Origin: Shewanella sp. ANA-3
GTDB lineage: Bacteria; Pseudomonadota; Gammaproteobacteria; Enterobacterales; Shewanellaceae
Reading direction: 5' to 3'
NCBI RefSeq assembly: GCF_000203935.1
Contig: NC_008577.1
Coordinates: 124,001-188,000 of the forward strand
DNA: 64,000 bases
Of the stretch, positions 33,777 to 43,371 are shown piece by piece. Under the pieces are notes generated by a model, which saw only the letters and a list, made by a program, of their open reading frames with translations, made no database searches and was not told the origin of the DNA. The translations under genes and the position numbers were made by a program. The first letter of the stretch is position 1, and each line of letters begins with the position of its first letter.

Positions 33777-34553
33777 TTAGTGTTTACTGACTGGGCCATC
33801 GATTTTATCGAAGCTCACATCCCCTGAACCTGCCGAGAGTATGGTTAAGCCCTTAGTGTTCACCACATTGATATCGCCTGAGCCATCGTTGATGGTGACT
33901 GTGTTTTGCACATTGGCGACGTTGATTTCGCCAGAGCCGTCATCGATGATGATGCTGCCTTTAATATCATTGACTTGGATGCCGCCAGAGCCATCGACAA
34001 TCGCGAGATTGCCGTTCACTTGGCTGACTTCAATCGCGCCAGAACCATCGTCGATGCTGACATTATTGCCGCCATGGATAACCAGTTCGCCCGAGCCATC
34101 CTTGACCTTGATATCCGCCGTCATCTTGTTGATCAAAATCGCACCCGAACCATCGTCAATGTCCAGTGCTAATCCAGCGGGGACTTGTAACTTAAGGTCG
34201 ATATAGGGTGAATAATTGCTAAAGCTGCTATGGGATTCAAAGTCGGCCTTAAGCTGGGCTTTGTTAGCCTTTTTCTCAAGGGTGAGAATCACTTTGCTAT
34301 CGTCATTGCTATAGATATCAGCCACTAACTTAATTTGGGTTAGGCCTTCGACGCCGATTATTTCAAGGCTGCCTGCACCAGTTTCGGCGACGAGCTCCTG
34401 CAGGTCTTGAGCATCGAGGCTGAGTTCACGTTGCTGATGGTCTAAATCCGGCATGCCGGCGGCGTTCACATTGATAATGCAGCCAGTGAGTGACACGCCA
34501 ACGGTAAAGGCGGCGACAAATCCGAGGGTGAATATAAAAGGGCGTAGTGACAT
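33777..34553 (-). CDS. Lipoprotein with seven tandem DGSG repeats (DUF4097-like)
   Basis: The 258-residue protein has a lipobox LTGC near residue 24. The middle part (about 35-130) is beta-rich. From about residue 135 to the end it holds seven repeats of about 17-20 residues, each with DGSG or AGSG followed by an alternating strand: DDGSGAILI, KDGSGELVI, DDGSGAIEV, VDGSGGIQV, DDGSGEINV, NDGSGDINV, AGSGDVSF. This suggests a right-handed beta-solenoid, as in DUF4097 or DUF2807 proteins. Glycine-aspartate turns might bind calcium, but that is only a guess. ATG 34553 is preceded by GGAAGAAG. Function unknown. Confidence 0.78.
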   Translation of the reverse strand: MSLRPFIFTLGFVAAFTVGVSLTGCIINVNAAGMPDLDHQQRELSLDAQDLQELVAETGAGSLEIIGVEGLTQIKLVADIYSNDDSKVILTLEKKANKAQLKADFESHSSFSNYSPYIDLKLQVPAGLALDIDDGSGAILINKMTADIKVKDGSGELVIHGGNNVSIDDGSGAIEVSQVNGNLAIVDGSGGIQVNDIKGSIIIDDGSGEINVANVQNTVTINDGSGDINVVNTKGLTILSAGSGDVSFDKIDGPVSKH

Positions 34554-34685
34554 TTTCTTCTTCCTTGTTATCGACACTCGATAAGCTGCAGAGTGCGGAG
34601 TCTATGGCGATAATTGCTATGTCGAGAGATAGCACATCCTATGCCAACTTTCAAATTCCTTAATTTTCAGCTAAATACTGTAAAT

Positions 34686-34780
34686 GTGTCCGATACGGTG
34701 CGGGCGGACATGTCCGTTGAATGAGTGATTTTTCCCAAAGAGTGGTGAAATTACTCACTTATTCGGTTAGCGTGTGTCCA
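34686..34780. repeat. GTGTCC motifs and CGGACATGTCCG palindrome in a divergent promoter region
   Basis: GTGTCCG at 34686-34692, the perfect palindrome CGGACATGTCCG at 34705-34716 and GTGTCCA at 34774-34780 lie in the 268-nt gap between the lipoprotein and methyltransferase genes. The motif TGTCCGTT-A followed by variable bases recurs at 5372 and in the triplicate at 5314-5366. The gap is otherwise empty. They look like sites for a common regulator. Confidence 0.45.
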
Positions 34781-34821
34781 TTCAGCCAACGTGACTAAAA
34801 GCATAACCAGAAAGGATTCAT

Positions 34822-35589
34822 ATGGATTACTTAATGACCAATAAAATCGCTTGGGATGCCCGCACTCGAGTGCACTTAACCTCTGATTTTTATGATGTTG
34901 AAGGCTTTTTGAATGGCAAAACATCTCTAACGGAAATTGAATTAAATGAGCTTGCGGTGGCGGGCAAAAGTCTACTGCATCTGCAATGTCATTTTGGTTT
35001 AGACACCCTGTCGTGGGCGCGAATGGGCGCAAAAGTGACTGGGGTCGATTTATCCGAGGTGGCGATTGCTGAGGCGCGCAAGCTGGCGCTGCAGACGCAA
35101 TTGTCCGCCGAGTTTATCTGTAGCGATGTTTACAGTGTGGCGGGCAAGGTTGAGCCGCAAGATATTGTCTTTACCTCCTATGGCGCCATTGTGTGGCTGC
35201 CGGATTTAACACTCTGGGCGCAGACCATTGCGGCGTGTTTAAAGCCCGGCGGACAGTTTTACATGGCCGAGTTTCATCCGGCGCAGCAACTATTCGATGG
35301 ATATAGCTATTTTAATCGCGGTGAGCCAGATATTGAGCAGGAAGGGACCTATACCGAGAATGCCGGTGATGAGCAGCAGACCTTAATGTGCTGGTCCCAT
35401 AGCTTGTCTGAAGTGACCAATGCCTTGTTGCAGGCGGGTTTAGTGCTGGAGTTCTTCCACGAATTTGCGTTTAGCCCCTATAACTGTTTCGCAGGGCTAG
35501 AGGCGCAAGCCGATAGCCGTTATGTACTAATACACCAAGGGCAACATGTGCCCTTGGTGTATAGCATAAGCGCGCGTAAGCCTGCTTAA
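34822..35589 (+). CDS. Class I SAM-dependent methyltransferase
   Basis: Cytoplasmic protein of 255 residues with a Rossmann-type methyltransferase domain. Motif I is a variant, LLHLQCHFGLDTLSWARMGAKV, followed by the acidic residue of GVDLSEVAIAEAR that binds the ribose. Motif IV is FTSYGAIVWLPDL and the post-motif is CLKPGGQFYMAEFHP. The substrate is unknown. A good AGAAAGGA precedes the ATG. The intergenic region upstream contains the GTGTCC elements. Confidence 0.87.
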   Translation: MDYLMTNKIAWDARTRVHLTSDFYDVEGFLNGKTSLTEIELNELAVAGKSLLHLQCHFGLDTLSWARMGAKVTGVDLSEVAIAEARKLALQTQLSAEFICSDVYSVAGKVEPQDIVFTSYGAIVWLPDLTLWAQTIAACLKPGGQFYMAEFHPAQQLFDGYSYFNRGEPDIEQEGTYTENAGDEQQTLMCWSHSLSEVTNALLQAGLVLEFFHEFAFSPYNCFAGLEAQADSRYVLIHQGQHVPLVYSISARKPA

Positions 35590-35614
35590 TCCTTGCCGTT
35601 TTTAACTGCGAGGA

Positions 35615-37594
35615 TTAACGGCTACGGTAGACTGGATATTTAAGATATTGATTATCGTAGTAAGGGCTGCGCTCATAGAACCAGCGTAAGCGTGCCTCGG
35701 GATCGGCGGCAAACGCTGGGTTTTCCAGCGCTTTGTTAAATGCTGCCTGCAGCTTTGGATCTTCCTTCAGCATCTTGGCAGCCAGCGGCTCTACGGCGTA
35801 ATCCTCAATATATTCGGTACGAGTAAAGATAGGGTTGAAGAAGCCCCATTGCAGTAACGAGTCCGGTGATTGTGGCTCGAGCAGTAAAATCGCCAGATCG
35901 CCTAAGGGTTGATCTGTGCTGATTTTCACTGTGCCCGCAGGCAAGGTGGTGGTCAGTTTGACCAGAGTAGAGTCGGCCTTCACTGTGAGTCGTCCCTCGA
36001 ACGCTTTGGTATTAAACACCGGATTGCTCAGGCTGTGTTGCTGCAATTTAAGCTCTGTTGGCTTGCTTAAACGCGTCATCCGAATGCCGTGTAGATTTAA
36101 GCGGTCGATCACTTGTGTCCACTGGGCGGGAATATAGTAAGCACTCGGGCGAGTGACTTTTATATCGGGCACGGTTTCGGCAATCACAGGTAAATTGGGG
36201 TACAGCTTAGGCTCGCCCGTCCAGCGCACAACCTCGGTGCCGCTAATCGAACTCTGCTCTAACTTGTAATCTATGCCTTTAAAATCCCAGCCTTTAGCCA
36301 GTGGTGCCGATTTCCACGTTAATGTGATCAGTGGCGAGGCGCGGTATTTATCCTCTTGAATCGCACTCTTTAACTTGGTCGCTTGGTCACCAACGGTTTT
36401 TAGGGTTTGCTCTAGCATCACATAGGTGCCAAGTACACGCTGCTTAAAGGGTTTTAAGCTGTGGTTCTCAATCAAAATAGTGGGCAGATGGCGGGCATCA
36501 CCATAACCATTAGAGAAGCGTGGGCTAGGGTTCCACAGTGACATGCCTTTAGTGATATCGGTATTGTCGACGGCGAAAATCAGTGGACCTGGGATATGGC
36601 CTTGGGCGGTTAATGCCGCTTCGACCGCTGGGCGGTAGCTATTTTCGAGCCAGCGAAAACTGGCAGGACTCAAGCCTTGGGCGAGGTTGTAGCCGAAGGT
36701 GATGTCGTACTGGTAGTCGATACCGTCGGTGACATGCACATCGATATACAGATCCGGTTGCCACACATTGATTGCCCGCAGCATATGCTGCATTTCTAAG
36801 GTGTCGGCCTTGGCGTAGTCACGGTTCAGGTTGAGATTATTGGCATTGGTGCGCCAGCCCATATTGACCGGGCCACGTTGATTTACGCGGTTAAATTCGC
36901 CGCTGCGCTCATGGGCATCGACGCTAAACATAGGCACAAACAGCAAGTTGGCCTTTTCGAGCAGATCGCTCTTGTCGCCTTTGACTATATCCCGCAGCAG
37001 CATCATGCCGGCGTCTTTACCGTCGATTTCGCCCGCGTGGATCCCTGCCTGCACCAGAATCGTCGGCTTAGTGTTTTGCTTTAGACGTGCCGATTCGTTA
37101 ATGCCTTCACTGCTGGCGACATACATCCAAATGTCGCGCCCTTGAGGGCTCTTACCTAGGCTGACTTTCTGCAATTTGGTGGTTTCGGCCGCCAATCGGT
37201 CGAGCCAAGTGATGGTGTCGTCATAGCTTGGGCTTTCGGTGCCGTTGCTTTGCTCGAAAGGCGTCGCCCATTCGTTATCGGCGCTGAGTAACAACGACTC
37301 ACTGGCACCGTGCCACGTGATGCTCGGCGGGAGAATGGCATCATTCACAAAGGTATTGGCGCGAGTCGGTGTCGCTGTCACTGCGGCTTCGGGAGCCGCT
37401 TCTGTTGCGGGCGAAACGCTGCTTTCGGCACTGGTGTCAACCGCGTCGATTTTAGCGGCCTCAGCGTTGGCTGCTCCAGTCGTCACTTCAGGCTGCGCGA
37501 CTTCGGCATTTGCGGCAACGGCTAACTGGGCGGTGAATAGTGAACCCGCCGATAAGCAGGCAATGGCGATAACGGAAGGGGAAAACAAGCGCAT
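35615..37594 (-). CDS. M14-family zinc carboxypeptidase, exported
   Basis: The 659-residue protein has a signal peptide (IAIACLSAGSLFTAQLAVAA) and an Ala/Thr/Val-rich linker up to about residue 85. The M14 domain follows. The zinc ligands are visible in HAGEIDGKD (His and Glu near 185) and DVHVTDG (His near 285). The arginine/asparagine region NLNLNRDYAK (near 263) is conserved, and a glutamate in LIENHSLKPFKQR near 375 may be the catalytic base. The C-terminal third is a separate beta-rich domain. It probably trims peptides in the periplasm or outside the cell. ATG 37594 is used because it fits the signal peptide. Confidence 0.88.
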   Translation of the reverse strand: MRLFSPSVIAIACLSAGSLFTAQLAVAANAEVAQPEVTTGAANAEAAKIDAVDTSAESSVSPATEAAPEAAVTATPTRANTFVNDAILPPSITWHGASESLLLSADNEWATPFEQSNGTESPSYDDTITWLDRLAAETTKLQKVSLGKSPQGRDIWMYVASSEGINESARLKQNTKPTILVQAGIHAGEIDGKDAGMMLLRDIVKGDKSDLLEKANLLFVPMFSVDAHERSGEFNRVNQRGPVNMGWRTNANNLNLNRDYAKADTLEMQHMLRAINVWQPDLYIDVHVTDGIDYQYDITFGYNLAQGLSPASFRWLENSYRPAVEAALTAQGHIPGPLIFAVDNTDITKGMSLWNPSPRFSNGYGDARHLPTILIENHSLKPFKQRVLGTYVMLEQTLKTVGDQATKLKSAIQEDKYRASPLITLTWKSAPLAKGWDFKGIDYKLEQSSISGTEVVRWTGEPKLYPNLPVIAETVPDIKVTRPSAYYIPAQWTQVIDRLNLHGIRMTRLSKPTELKLQQHSLSNPVFNTKAFEGRLTVKADSTLVKLTTTLPAGTVKISTDQPLGDLAILLLEPQSPDSLLQWGFFNPIFTRTEYIEDYAVEPLAAKMLKEDPKLQAAFNKALENPAFAADPEARLRWFYERSPYYDNQYLKYPVYRSR

Positions 37595-37724
37595 GAAACA
37601 GTCCACACATCGAATTTTTATTAGGGCGGTATCTTTTCATTAAGCCCCTGCGAGTGCAAGGGCTGCCAAGGGTTTATCTTGATCTGACTGAGTGATTTTC
37701 GCTGCCATTCCCCGTGCTAACAGC

Positions 37725-38843
37725 CTATGAAGGCTTGGCGGTTTTATGTAACACGGTTTGTCCGCTATAGGCGATTTCGATAATCTCGATATCGGCGTAG
37801 AGGGCTTCGACGGCGATGGCGAGTTGATAGATAAGCCAGCCGTATCCCGTGAGGGCAAATCCCTGCGCGACTTCATTGGCGAAAGGGGCCGAATTTGGCG
37901 TCTGAGCGGCCAAGCTAAGTTGTAATCTGTGTTGCAACTCTTGCTCTAATGCATTTGGTAGTGTGGGCAATGTGGCTGTTTTGCCTGCAACAAATTCACT
38001 CAGCCTGTGAAGATACGCCGTAAGCTCGGCGGCGACTTTGTTGATTTGGTGGTATGCCTCTTTGTCGGCTTCTTGCCAACGACTCAAAGGCAATAACTCG
38101 AGTAGGGTGATCAGCCGCACTTGTTTATTGACTAATTCTGCCAGCAGCACTTTATGTTTTTTCAGGGTTTGGCTTTCCCACTCGAGGGAGAAAAACAGTT
38201 TCTTCTGGGTTAATACCGCCTTCATCGCCGCCTCGAGTTCGGCGCGAAAATCTAAATCATGGTTGGCGGGGGCCTGTAGATGTTGGGTCAGTACCTTGGC
38301 CATACTGTCGATGGCATTGGCGAGCTGGCTGCGCCAGTCCTGTTTGGCCTTAATCGGGAAGATAAACAGCGACACCAGAATGGCGATAACACAGCCGAGC
38401 AGAATATTCGCCGTGCGCCAGAGCGCCTCTGAGGTGTCGTGGTTCGCATCGCCCACCACGATAATAATGGTGAACCCCGCCACCAGATAGGCATAACTGT
38501 AGCGCCCCGCCGAGATAAAACAGATCAGCGTCACCCCTAAGATCAGCAGCCCCATTATCAGCCAATAACTGTCGATAGTGGCCACTAACATCACGCCATA
38601 AGCCGAACCTAAACAAGTGCCTACCGCCCGTTGCAGCGACTTTTCAATCGCACCACCCACCTGTGGCAGACTCATCATAATGATCACAATGGTCACCATG
38701 CTCCAAATAAAATGCGGCGGCGACCAAATGGCGTTAATGGTGACGGCTATCAGCAGGGCGAGGCCGAGTTTAAGGGCGTGAATGGCACGGAAATGACGAT
38801 AGATAAAGTCGGCAAAAGGGCTTGCAGGGGCAAAAACGGACAT
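37725..38843 (-). CDS. FUSC-family inner-membrane protein
   Basis: The 372-residue protein has about six membrane helices in the first 170 residues. They contain the FUSC family features AVTINAIWSPPHFIWSMVTIVIIM, GAIEKSLQRAVGTCLGSAYGV and LYIF-like LVSLFIFPIKA. A cytoplasmic helical part follows. It is shorter than the AaeB/YccS proteins of E. coli, which have duplicated membrane halves. Aromatic acid or other anion export is known for AaeB; no substrate can be given here. ATG 38843 has AAAGGAG upstream. The M14 gene lies 130 nt downstream on the same strand. Confidence 0.85.
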   Translation of the reverse strand: MSVFAPASPFADFIYRHFRAIHALKLGLALLIAVTINAIWSPPHFIWSMVTIVIIMMSLPQVGGAIEKSLQRAVGTCLGSAYGVMLVATIDSYWLIMGLLILGVTLICFISAGRYSYAYLVAGFTIIIVVGDANHDTSEALWRTANILLGCVIAILVSLFIFPIKAKQDWRSQLANAIDSMAKVLTQHLQAPANHDLDFRAELEAAMKAVLTQKKLFFSLEWESQTLKKHKVLLAELVNKQVRLITLLELLPLSRWQEADKEAYHQINKVAAELTAYLHRLSEFVAGKTATLPTLPNALEQELQHRLQLSLAAQTPNSAPFANEVAQGFALTGYGWLIYQLAIAVEALYADIEIIEIAYSGQTVLHKTAKPS

Positions 38844-39047
38844 AATGCAACACTCCTTTGGACTGATGGTAGCCAGGCCATTATCGCAGAAAGGCATCGT
38901 GCTCGTGTGGCTTGGCGGATAAAGAAATACAAATTGCGAGGCGGCGCCGTTTGAGCTTAGCCCAAGGCGTCGCCAAGATCACATTAATCTGCATTAAGTG
39001 ATACAAAATCAGTGGGATAAGATGCGGTATCTCGAAGTTTAAACCAT

Positions 39048-39083
39048 AAAAAAGGCTTGAATAAGCAAGCCTATTCAAGCCTT
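39048..39083 (-). terminator. Terminator of the symporter gene
   Basis: On the minus strand AAGGCTTGAATA, 8-nt loop, TATTCAAGCCTT followed by TTTTATGG, a 12-bp perfect stem, 24 nt beyond the stop codon. Confidence 0.9.
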
Positions 39084-39106
39084 GGTATATCAATGTATTC
39101 GCACAG

Positions 39107-40336
39107 TTAGTTCGAGCTTGGCTCTGCGGTGTACTTATCCATAATCACGGCGCAGGCGGCGTCACCCGTGATGTTGAGCGCGGTGCGGATCATGTCAAAC
39201 ACCCGGTCGAGGGCGAATAACAATGGTAAACCGTCAATGGGAATACCGGCGGCCAGTAGCACGGCAACCACTAAAAATGATGGACCGGGCACACCCGCTT
39301 GGCCAATGGCGCCTAAGGTTGAGGTAAAGATAATTGCGGCATAGGCCGTCATCGACAGATCGACGTTGTACATCTGCGCGAAGAACATGGCGACTAAACC
39401 ATAGTAAATCGCGTTGCCGCTCATATTGATGGTGGCACCTAAAGGCAGCACAAAGGCGGTTGTAGCCTTAGAAACCTTAAGATCTTCTTCGCAGGTTTCC
39501 ATATTCACCGGCAGCGTCGCCATGGATGAAGCCGTCGACAGTGCCATCACCTGAGGTTTTTTCATCGCCGAAATAAATTGGCGTGCCGATACCCTAGAAA
39601 ACAGCTGCACCACTAAGGGGAAGAACACAAAACCGTAGATCAGAATCGCGGCCACAAACACGGCAAACAACTTAAACACCACTTCTAAGGCATCGAAACC
39701 GAAGGTGCCGACGGAATCGGCCATCAAGCCAAACACCCCAATGGGCGCAATCACCATCACACAGTTAATCATCCACACAAAGGCGTCGACGACGGTATTT
39801 AACGCTGCCATGATGGGCTTAGCGCCATCGCCTTTGACCTTGGTCAGTGCGATACCGAAAAATATACTAAACACCAGAATTTGAAGGATATTCCCGCCAG
39901 TCAGCGATTCGAACACGTTGGTTGGGATCATGCCAATAAAGGTATCCATTACCCCAGGCAGTGCGCCATGTTCGGCGGTGACTTCCATCAGGCCGCTACT
40001 ACTATGGGCGGTAAAGTCGACACCCGCGCCGGGGGTAAACATATTGCCCATGACTAATGCTAAGGCAACGGCAATCCCCGAGGTGACAATAAAGAAACCG
40101 AAGGTGCCGACACCAATCTTACCCGCCGAGGGGCTATCGCCTAGGCTGGCGGCGCCGCTGATGATAGACACCAGCACCAGTGGGATCACTAGCATTTTGA
40201 CTAAATGGATAAAAATGGTGCCCAGTGGTGCGAAGATGCTCGCACTTTCGCCCATGGTAAAACCAACCAGTGCGCCAATAATCATGGCAATAACCACTTG
40301 CACACCAATGTTGCCTAATAAACTCTTGCTCTTCAT
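39107..40336 (-). CDS. Dicarboxylate/amino acid:cation symporter (DAACS family)
   Basis: Inner-membrane transporter of 409 residues from the GltP/DctA/glutamate transporter family. The re-entrant hairpin motif LSTASSMATLPVNME near residue 267 and the NMSGNAIYYG motif near residue 305, which forms the sodium and substrate site, are clear. The C-terminal GVPGPSFLVVAVLL and FDMIRTALNITGDAACAVIMDK are also diagnostic. It takes up glutamate, aspartate or C4-dicarboxylates with sodium or protons; which one is not certain. It has its own terminator and a 459-nt upstream region. Confidence 0.93.
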   Translation of the reverse strand: MKSKSLLGNIGVQVVIAMIIGALVGFTMGESASIFAPLGTIFIHLVKMLVIPLVLVSIISGAASLGDSPSAGKIGVGTFGFFIVTSGIAVALALVMGNMFTPGAGVDFTAHSSSGLMEVTAEHGALPGVMDTFIGMIPTNVFESLTGGNILQILVFSIFFGIALTKVKGDGAKPIMAALNTVVDAFVWMINCVMVIAPIGVFGLMADSVGTFGFDALEVVFKLFAVFVAAILIYGFVFFPLVVQLFSRVSARQFISAMKKPQVMALSTASSMATLPVNMETCEEDLKVSKATTAFVLPLGATINMSGNAIYYGLVAMFFAQMYNVDLSMTAYAAIIFTSTLGAIGQAGVPGPSFLVVAVLLAAGIPIDGLPLLFALDRVFDMIRTALNITGDAACAVIMDKYTAEPSSN

Positions 40337-40795
40337 TCTTGCGAAACTCCCCAGTTACCGCGGCATTTTGTGTCTTAAGACTAGTTATCTATTTACAGGC
40401 TTGCCCTCGCTTTTGGCGTAAAAGCTCAGCCCTGACACGTTTTTGGGCGCTTAAGGTATCACAGTTGGCGTAACGGGTTTTGTGAAACATCACCAACCTT
40501 GGTTTGAAAATAACCAAAACCTAAATAACACCATGTCTAAATGGATAATGTTTAAAAATACATGCCGTAAAATGATGTTTATTTAATTTTGGTTTGGGTT
40601 TTGTCCATCGAATTGATGAATTGTGATTTTGGCTTTGATGGACGCAGATATCCTCTCGTATTCTTGGGGCGGGTTGAGTCGCGAGAACTCCCATCTCTTA
40701 CTTGTATGCATCTTGATAGTGGTGAATAGCCTCTATGACCATGCAACTCTTTGACTCACTCGGTTTTACTATGACAACACCATTTCGAGGACATT
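40337..40795. other. Intergenic region without a gene
   Basis: The region separates the symporter gene from a divergent small gene. It contains an inverted repeat GTCCATC (40603-40609)/GATGGAC (40637-40643) and several TTTTGGTTT-like runs around 40500-40600. These are possible regulatory sites, but I cannot name a regulator. Confidence 0.4.
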
Positions 40796-41149
40796 ATGAA
40801 CATCACCTCATTTTTCGGTCAGCCCGAGTCGTTACAGTGCTGGATAAGAAAGTGCATCGAACAACCGGGATTAAGTTATTGGCTGGTTTATCAAGATCTT
40901 GATGAAGGTGAATCCCTACAGCTGACCACGTTATTGTTCCCGATAGTGGCTGATAGGGATCTATCAGATGCCGAAATTGATGCCTTTGAGGATGGCTTAG
41001 GCCACAGTGACTATGGTTATCTGCTAAATACGGATCAAATCGAGGATGTGATTGATAATCTTAAGCAGCAAAAAGCGCAGCCCAGTGAACAGGAACTGCT
41101 TGAAGCGATCATCTTTTACTATGAGCGAGATGCGTTTATCAGCCTCTGA
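40796..41149 (+). CDS. Small acidic protein of unknown function
   Basis: The 117-residue product was not recognised. It is acidic, has no signal peptide and no membrane segment, and carries no evident motif. The N-terminal half is beta-like (LSYWLVYQDLDEGESLQLTTLLFPIVADRD) and the C-terminal half is helical with a charged end (EQELLEAIIFYYERDAFISL). A good GAGGAC lies upstream of the ATG, and codon use agrees with the neighbours, so it is probably a real gene. It stands alone between divergent and convergent genes. Confidence 0.65.
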   Translation: MNITSFFGQPESLQCWIRKCIEQPGLSYWLVYQDLDEGESLQLTTLLFPIVADRDLSDAEIDAFEDGLGHSDYGYLLNTDQIEDVIDNLKQQKAQPSEQELLEAIIFYYERDAFISL

Positions 41150-41231
41150 TGGGCTCTTTGCAGAGCGTCGCGACTTAAGTTGAGATAAGCGCCCCGGAGG
41201 AATCAACTCAGGGGCGCGGAGGGAGTAAGGT

Positions 41232-42965
41232 TTATTTTGCTAGCGACTTAAAGTGGTTGTACAGGGTATTGCTGAAGCTTTGGTCGTAGGTAAAGCGATA
41301 TAACTGTTTATTGTCAGTCGTATCAAATGCCGTGTTTAGCTCAACTTCAGTCAGCAAGTTTGAGGTCACAAGGTAGTAGCGAGGTTGCACCATCTGGCTC
41401 GCAATCGGATCCTCCACAATTTCAGTGATAGTTAGCAGCTTGCCGCCGTTTGGACTGGTGCTAATGCTCCATTCATGTTGGCTTTCAGGCTGACCGAAGC
41501 TATCGAGAATGGTGAATTTATTCGTTGAGTCCTCAACGTAACTCTCGGGGTAAGCGAAGGGCCACAATAGCTCTACGATTAAGCTAGTAGAAAGCTCGCT
41601 CGTGGTTTCAACACCCGTTTCATAGGTGATGGGATCTTCTTCGCGGCATAACACGTCGGCCGTTTGTTTAATATCCATGCGATATATTTGCGCAGGCCAG
41701 CTGAGTGACGCCAGTTTGAGGTCGCTCGGAAGGTTTGCCAGCAAATCTTGCCAGTCAGCAGCAGTGTTCTGATACTTATGGAAATTCATTTCGACAGGGA
41801 TTTCAGTGCCAGCATACACGGTCTTTATTTTGTTACCTTCAATCACAGGTTCTTTAAGGACATACCCTTGGTCGTTACGCGAGGCATTGATCCATTTTTT
41901 CATCGGCTCATTCCAGCATTCGGTAGGGACCTCCTCTCCAGACGAGTTGTCGAAGATCATCACAGCGTCACCTGAAAATACCCCAGTAAGAGTTTGGTCA
42001 GCAGTACCATAATCTAAGCTGACAAAGTGGCTGTTGCGAACGGTGGCGATATTGAGCACATGAGATGCGTCGGTATGATTGAGCATGCTGCTAAACACTG
42101 TATCCCAGTCAGTGCTGTTCATCGCCTTACCATCAACCGGCGCTTCCATATAACCGAAGGACACTAAGGTGCTCTCCACCTTATTGGTGACGGCAACGGG
42201 ATTGGTTTGCAGATAAGCCTCAGTGCCAAAGCCGTACCCTAGGATTAAATTCTCGAAGGCTTCAAATGCGGCGATTAACACTTCGATAGCCGCCAAAATT
42301 TCCACTGTGCGCTCATTGGTGAGGTTTAGCAGATAATCGTGTAACAGCAGGGTGTCGATAAATGTGGGTTGCAGGGTGATTTCGGGCGAAAGACTAAATA
42401 AATCGGCTTCGACTTGTTTAAATCCAGTGGCGTATAAGGATTTGAGTCTGGCACGGAACTCAATCACTTGCTGTGGCGTTAAGTCTGCCTCAATCATCTT
42501 ACGATAGCGTGAAAACTCAATATTGGTCAGCGCGTTGATATGACCCGCATGATCGGGCAGGGCAACGATATTCATGCCACCTGTAGTGGCGTTGGGGTGA
42601 GCTGCGGCGGAGCTCACCGCCAATGCTGAGCGTGCAGATGAAGGCGCGTTATCAATCCAATTAGCCAGCAGGTAATAGTTAGGATTTTCGGTCGCGCTTT
42701 TCCAATCGATTTGATATTTACCGTCAGTGTCCGTAGTAGTGCTCGGCTCACCCTCTGAGCAGCTTAAGTCTTGGTTAAGATCCACGCACACGTTGGCCCC
42801 AGCGATAGCGCCGATATAAGTGACCTGACCTGTGACTTTATGTGCGTATTCAGTAGGAGGCGTCGGCTCTGGCGTCGTGGTGGTGTCATCTTTATCGTCT
42901 GAGCCAGAACATGCCGTCAGCAAACTGGTGGCGATCAGCAAAGAGAGCAGTTTAGGTTTAAACAT
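41232..42965 (-). CDS. Uncharacterised large lipoprotein with a carboxypeptidase-regulatory-like start
   Basis: The 577-residue protein has a lipobox LLTAC near residue 19. An acidic and Thr/Pro-rich linker follows, then a segment with KVTGQVTYIGAIAGANVCVDLNQDLSCSEGEPSTTTDTDGKYQIDW. This looks like the beta-sandwich domain found in carboxypeptidase regulatory-like proteins. The remaining part (about 110-577) is not recognised. It includes a helical stretch (150-260) and a beta-rich end. It is likely attached to the outer membrane and exposed to the periplasm or the outside. Function unknown. Confidence 0.72.
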   Translation of the reverse strand: MFKPKLLSLLIATSLLTACSGSDDKDDTTTTPEPTPPTEYAHKVTGQVTYIGAIAGANVCVDLNQDLSCSEGEPSTTTDTDGKYQIDWKSATENPNYYLLANWIDNAPSSARSALAVSSAAAHPNATTGGMNIVALPDHAGHINALTNIEFSRYRKMIEADLTPQQVIEFRARLKSLYATGFKQVEADLFSLSPEITLQPTFIDTLLLHDYLLNLTNERTVEILAAIEVLIAAFEAFENLILGYGFGTEAYLQTNPVAVTNKVESTLVSFGYMEAPVDGKAMNSTDWDTVFSSMLNHTDASHVLNIATVRNSHFVSLDYGTADQTLTGVFSGDAVMIFDNSSGEEVPTECWNEPMKKWINASRNDQGYVLKEPVIEGNKIKTVYAGTEIPVEMNFHKYQNTAADWQDLLANLPSDLKLASLSWPAQIYRMDIKQTADVLCREEDPITYETGVETTSELSTSLIVELLWPFAYPESYVEDSTNKFTILDSFGQPESQHEWSISTSPNGGKLLTITEIVEDPIASQMVQPRYYLVTSNLLTEVELNTAFDTTDNKQLYRFTYDQSFSNTLYNHFKSLAK

Positions 42966-43371
42966 CTTGTGTCCTTACATCAATTCGGCAATTTCCATTG
43001 CACTAAGTTAGCGTGGAGTCATCTGATAACGTCGAGTATTCAACGTATTGCAGTGTTATTCGTGGCCAAGCCAAATAGCATGAGCCTAGGTGACTAAGAA
43101 GGGCGAGAGTATCGGTCTGAGTGGATAAAAATCGACGCCGCTTGTGATAAAACATGCGGCTTGATGTGAAATCCCTTTCACGACAACGTTTGGTATCCTT
43201 CCGGTCAAAATGCGGCTGTTTTTAAATCAGTCTGCATTTTCGACAGCTATTTTTGCCTGTACAACCCATCGCCTCAATCACGCTAAAGTATTAACTTGTT
43301 TCATATTTGTTATTGCGCAATCCGTTTAGTGTTACTTTTCGCAGCAGTATTTCTATGGAGGGTAAATATTG
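42966..43371. other. Intergenic region without a gene
   Basis: A 406-nt divergent gap between the lipoprotein and OmpA-family genes. A good GGAGGG (43357-43362) precedes the OmpA-family start. No other gene or clear operator was seen. Confidence 0.5.

Noticed and set aside
41188..41218. GCGCCCC/GGGGCGC hairpin between two converging genes
   Set aside because: It has a long loop and no T run on either side, so I could not call it a terminator.
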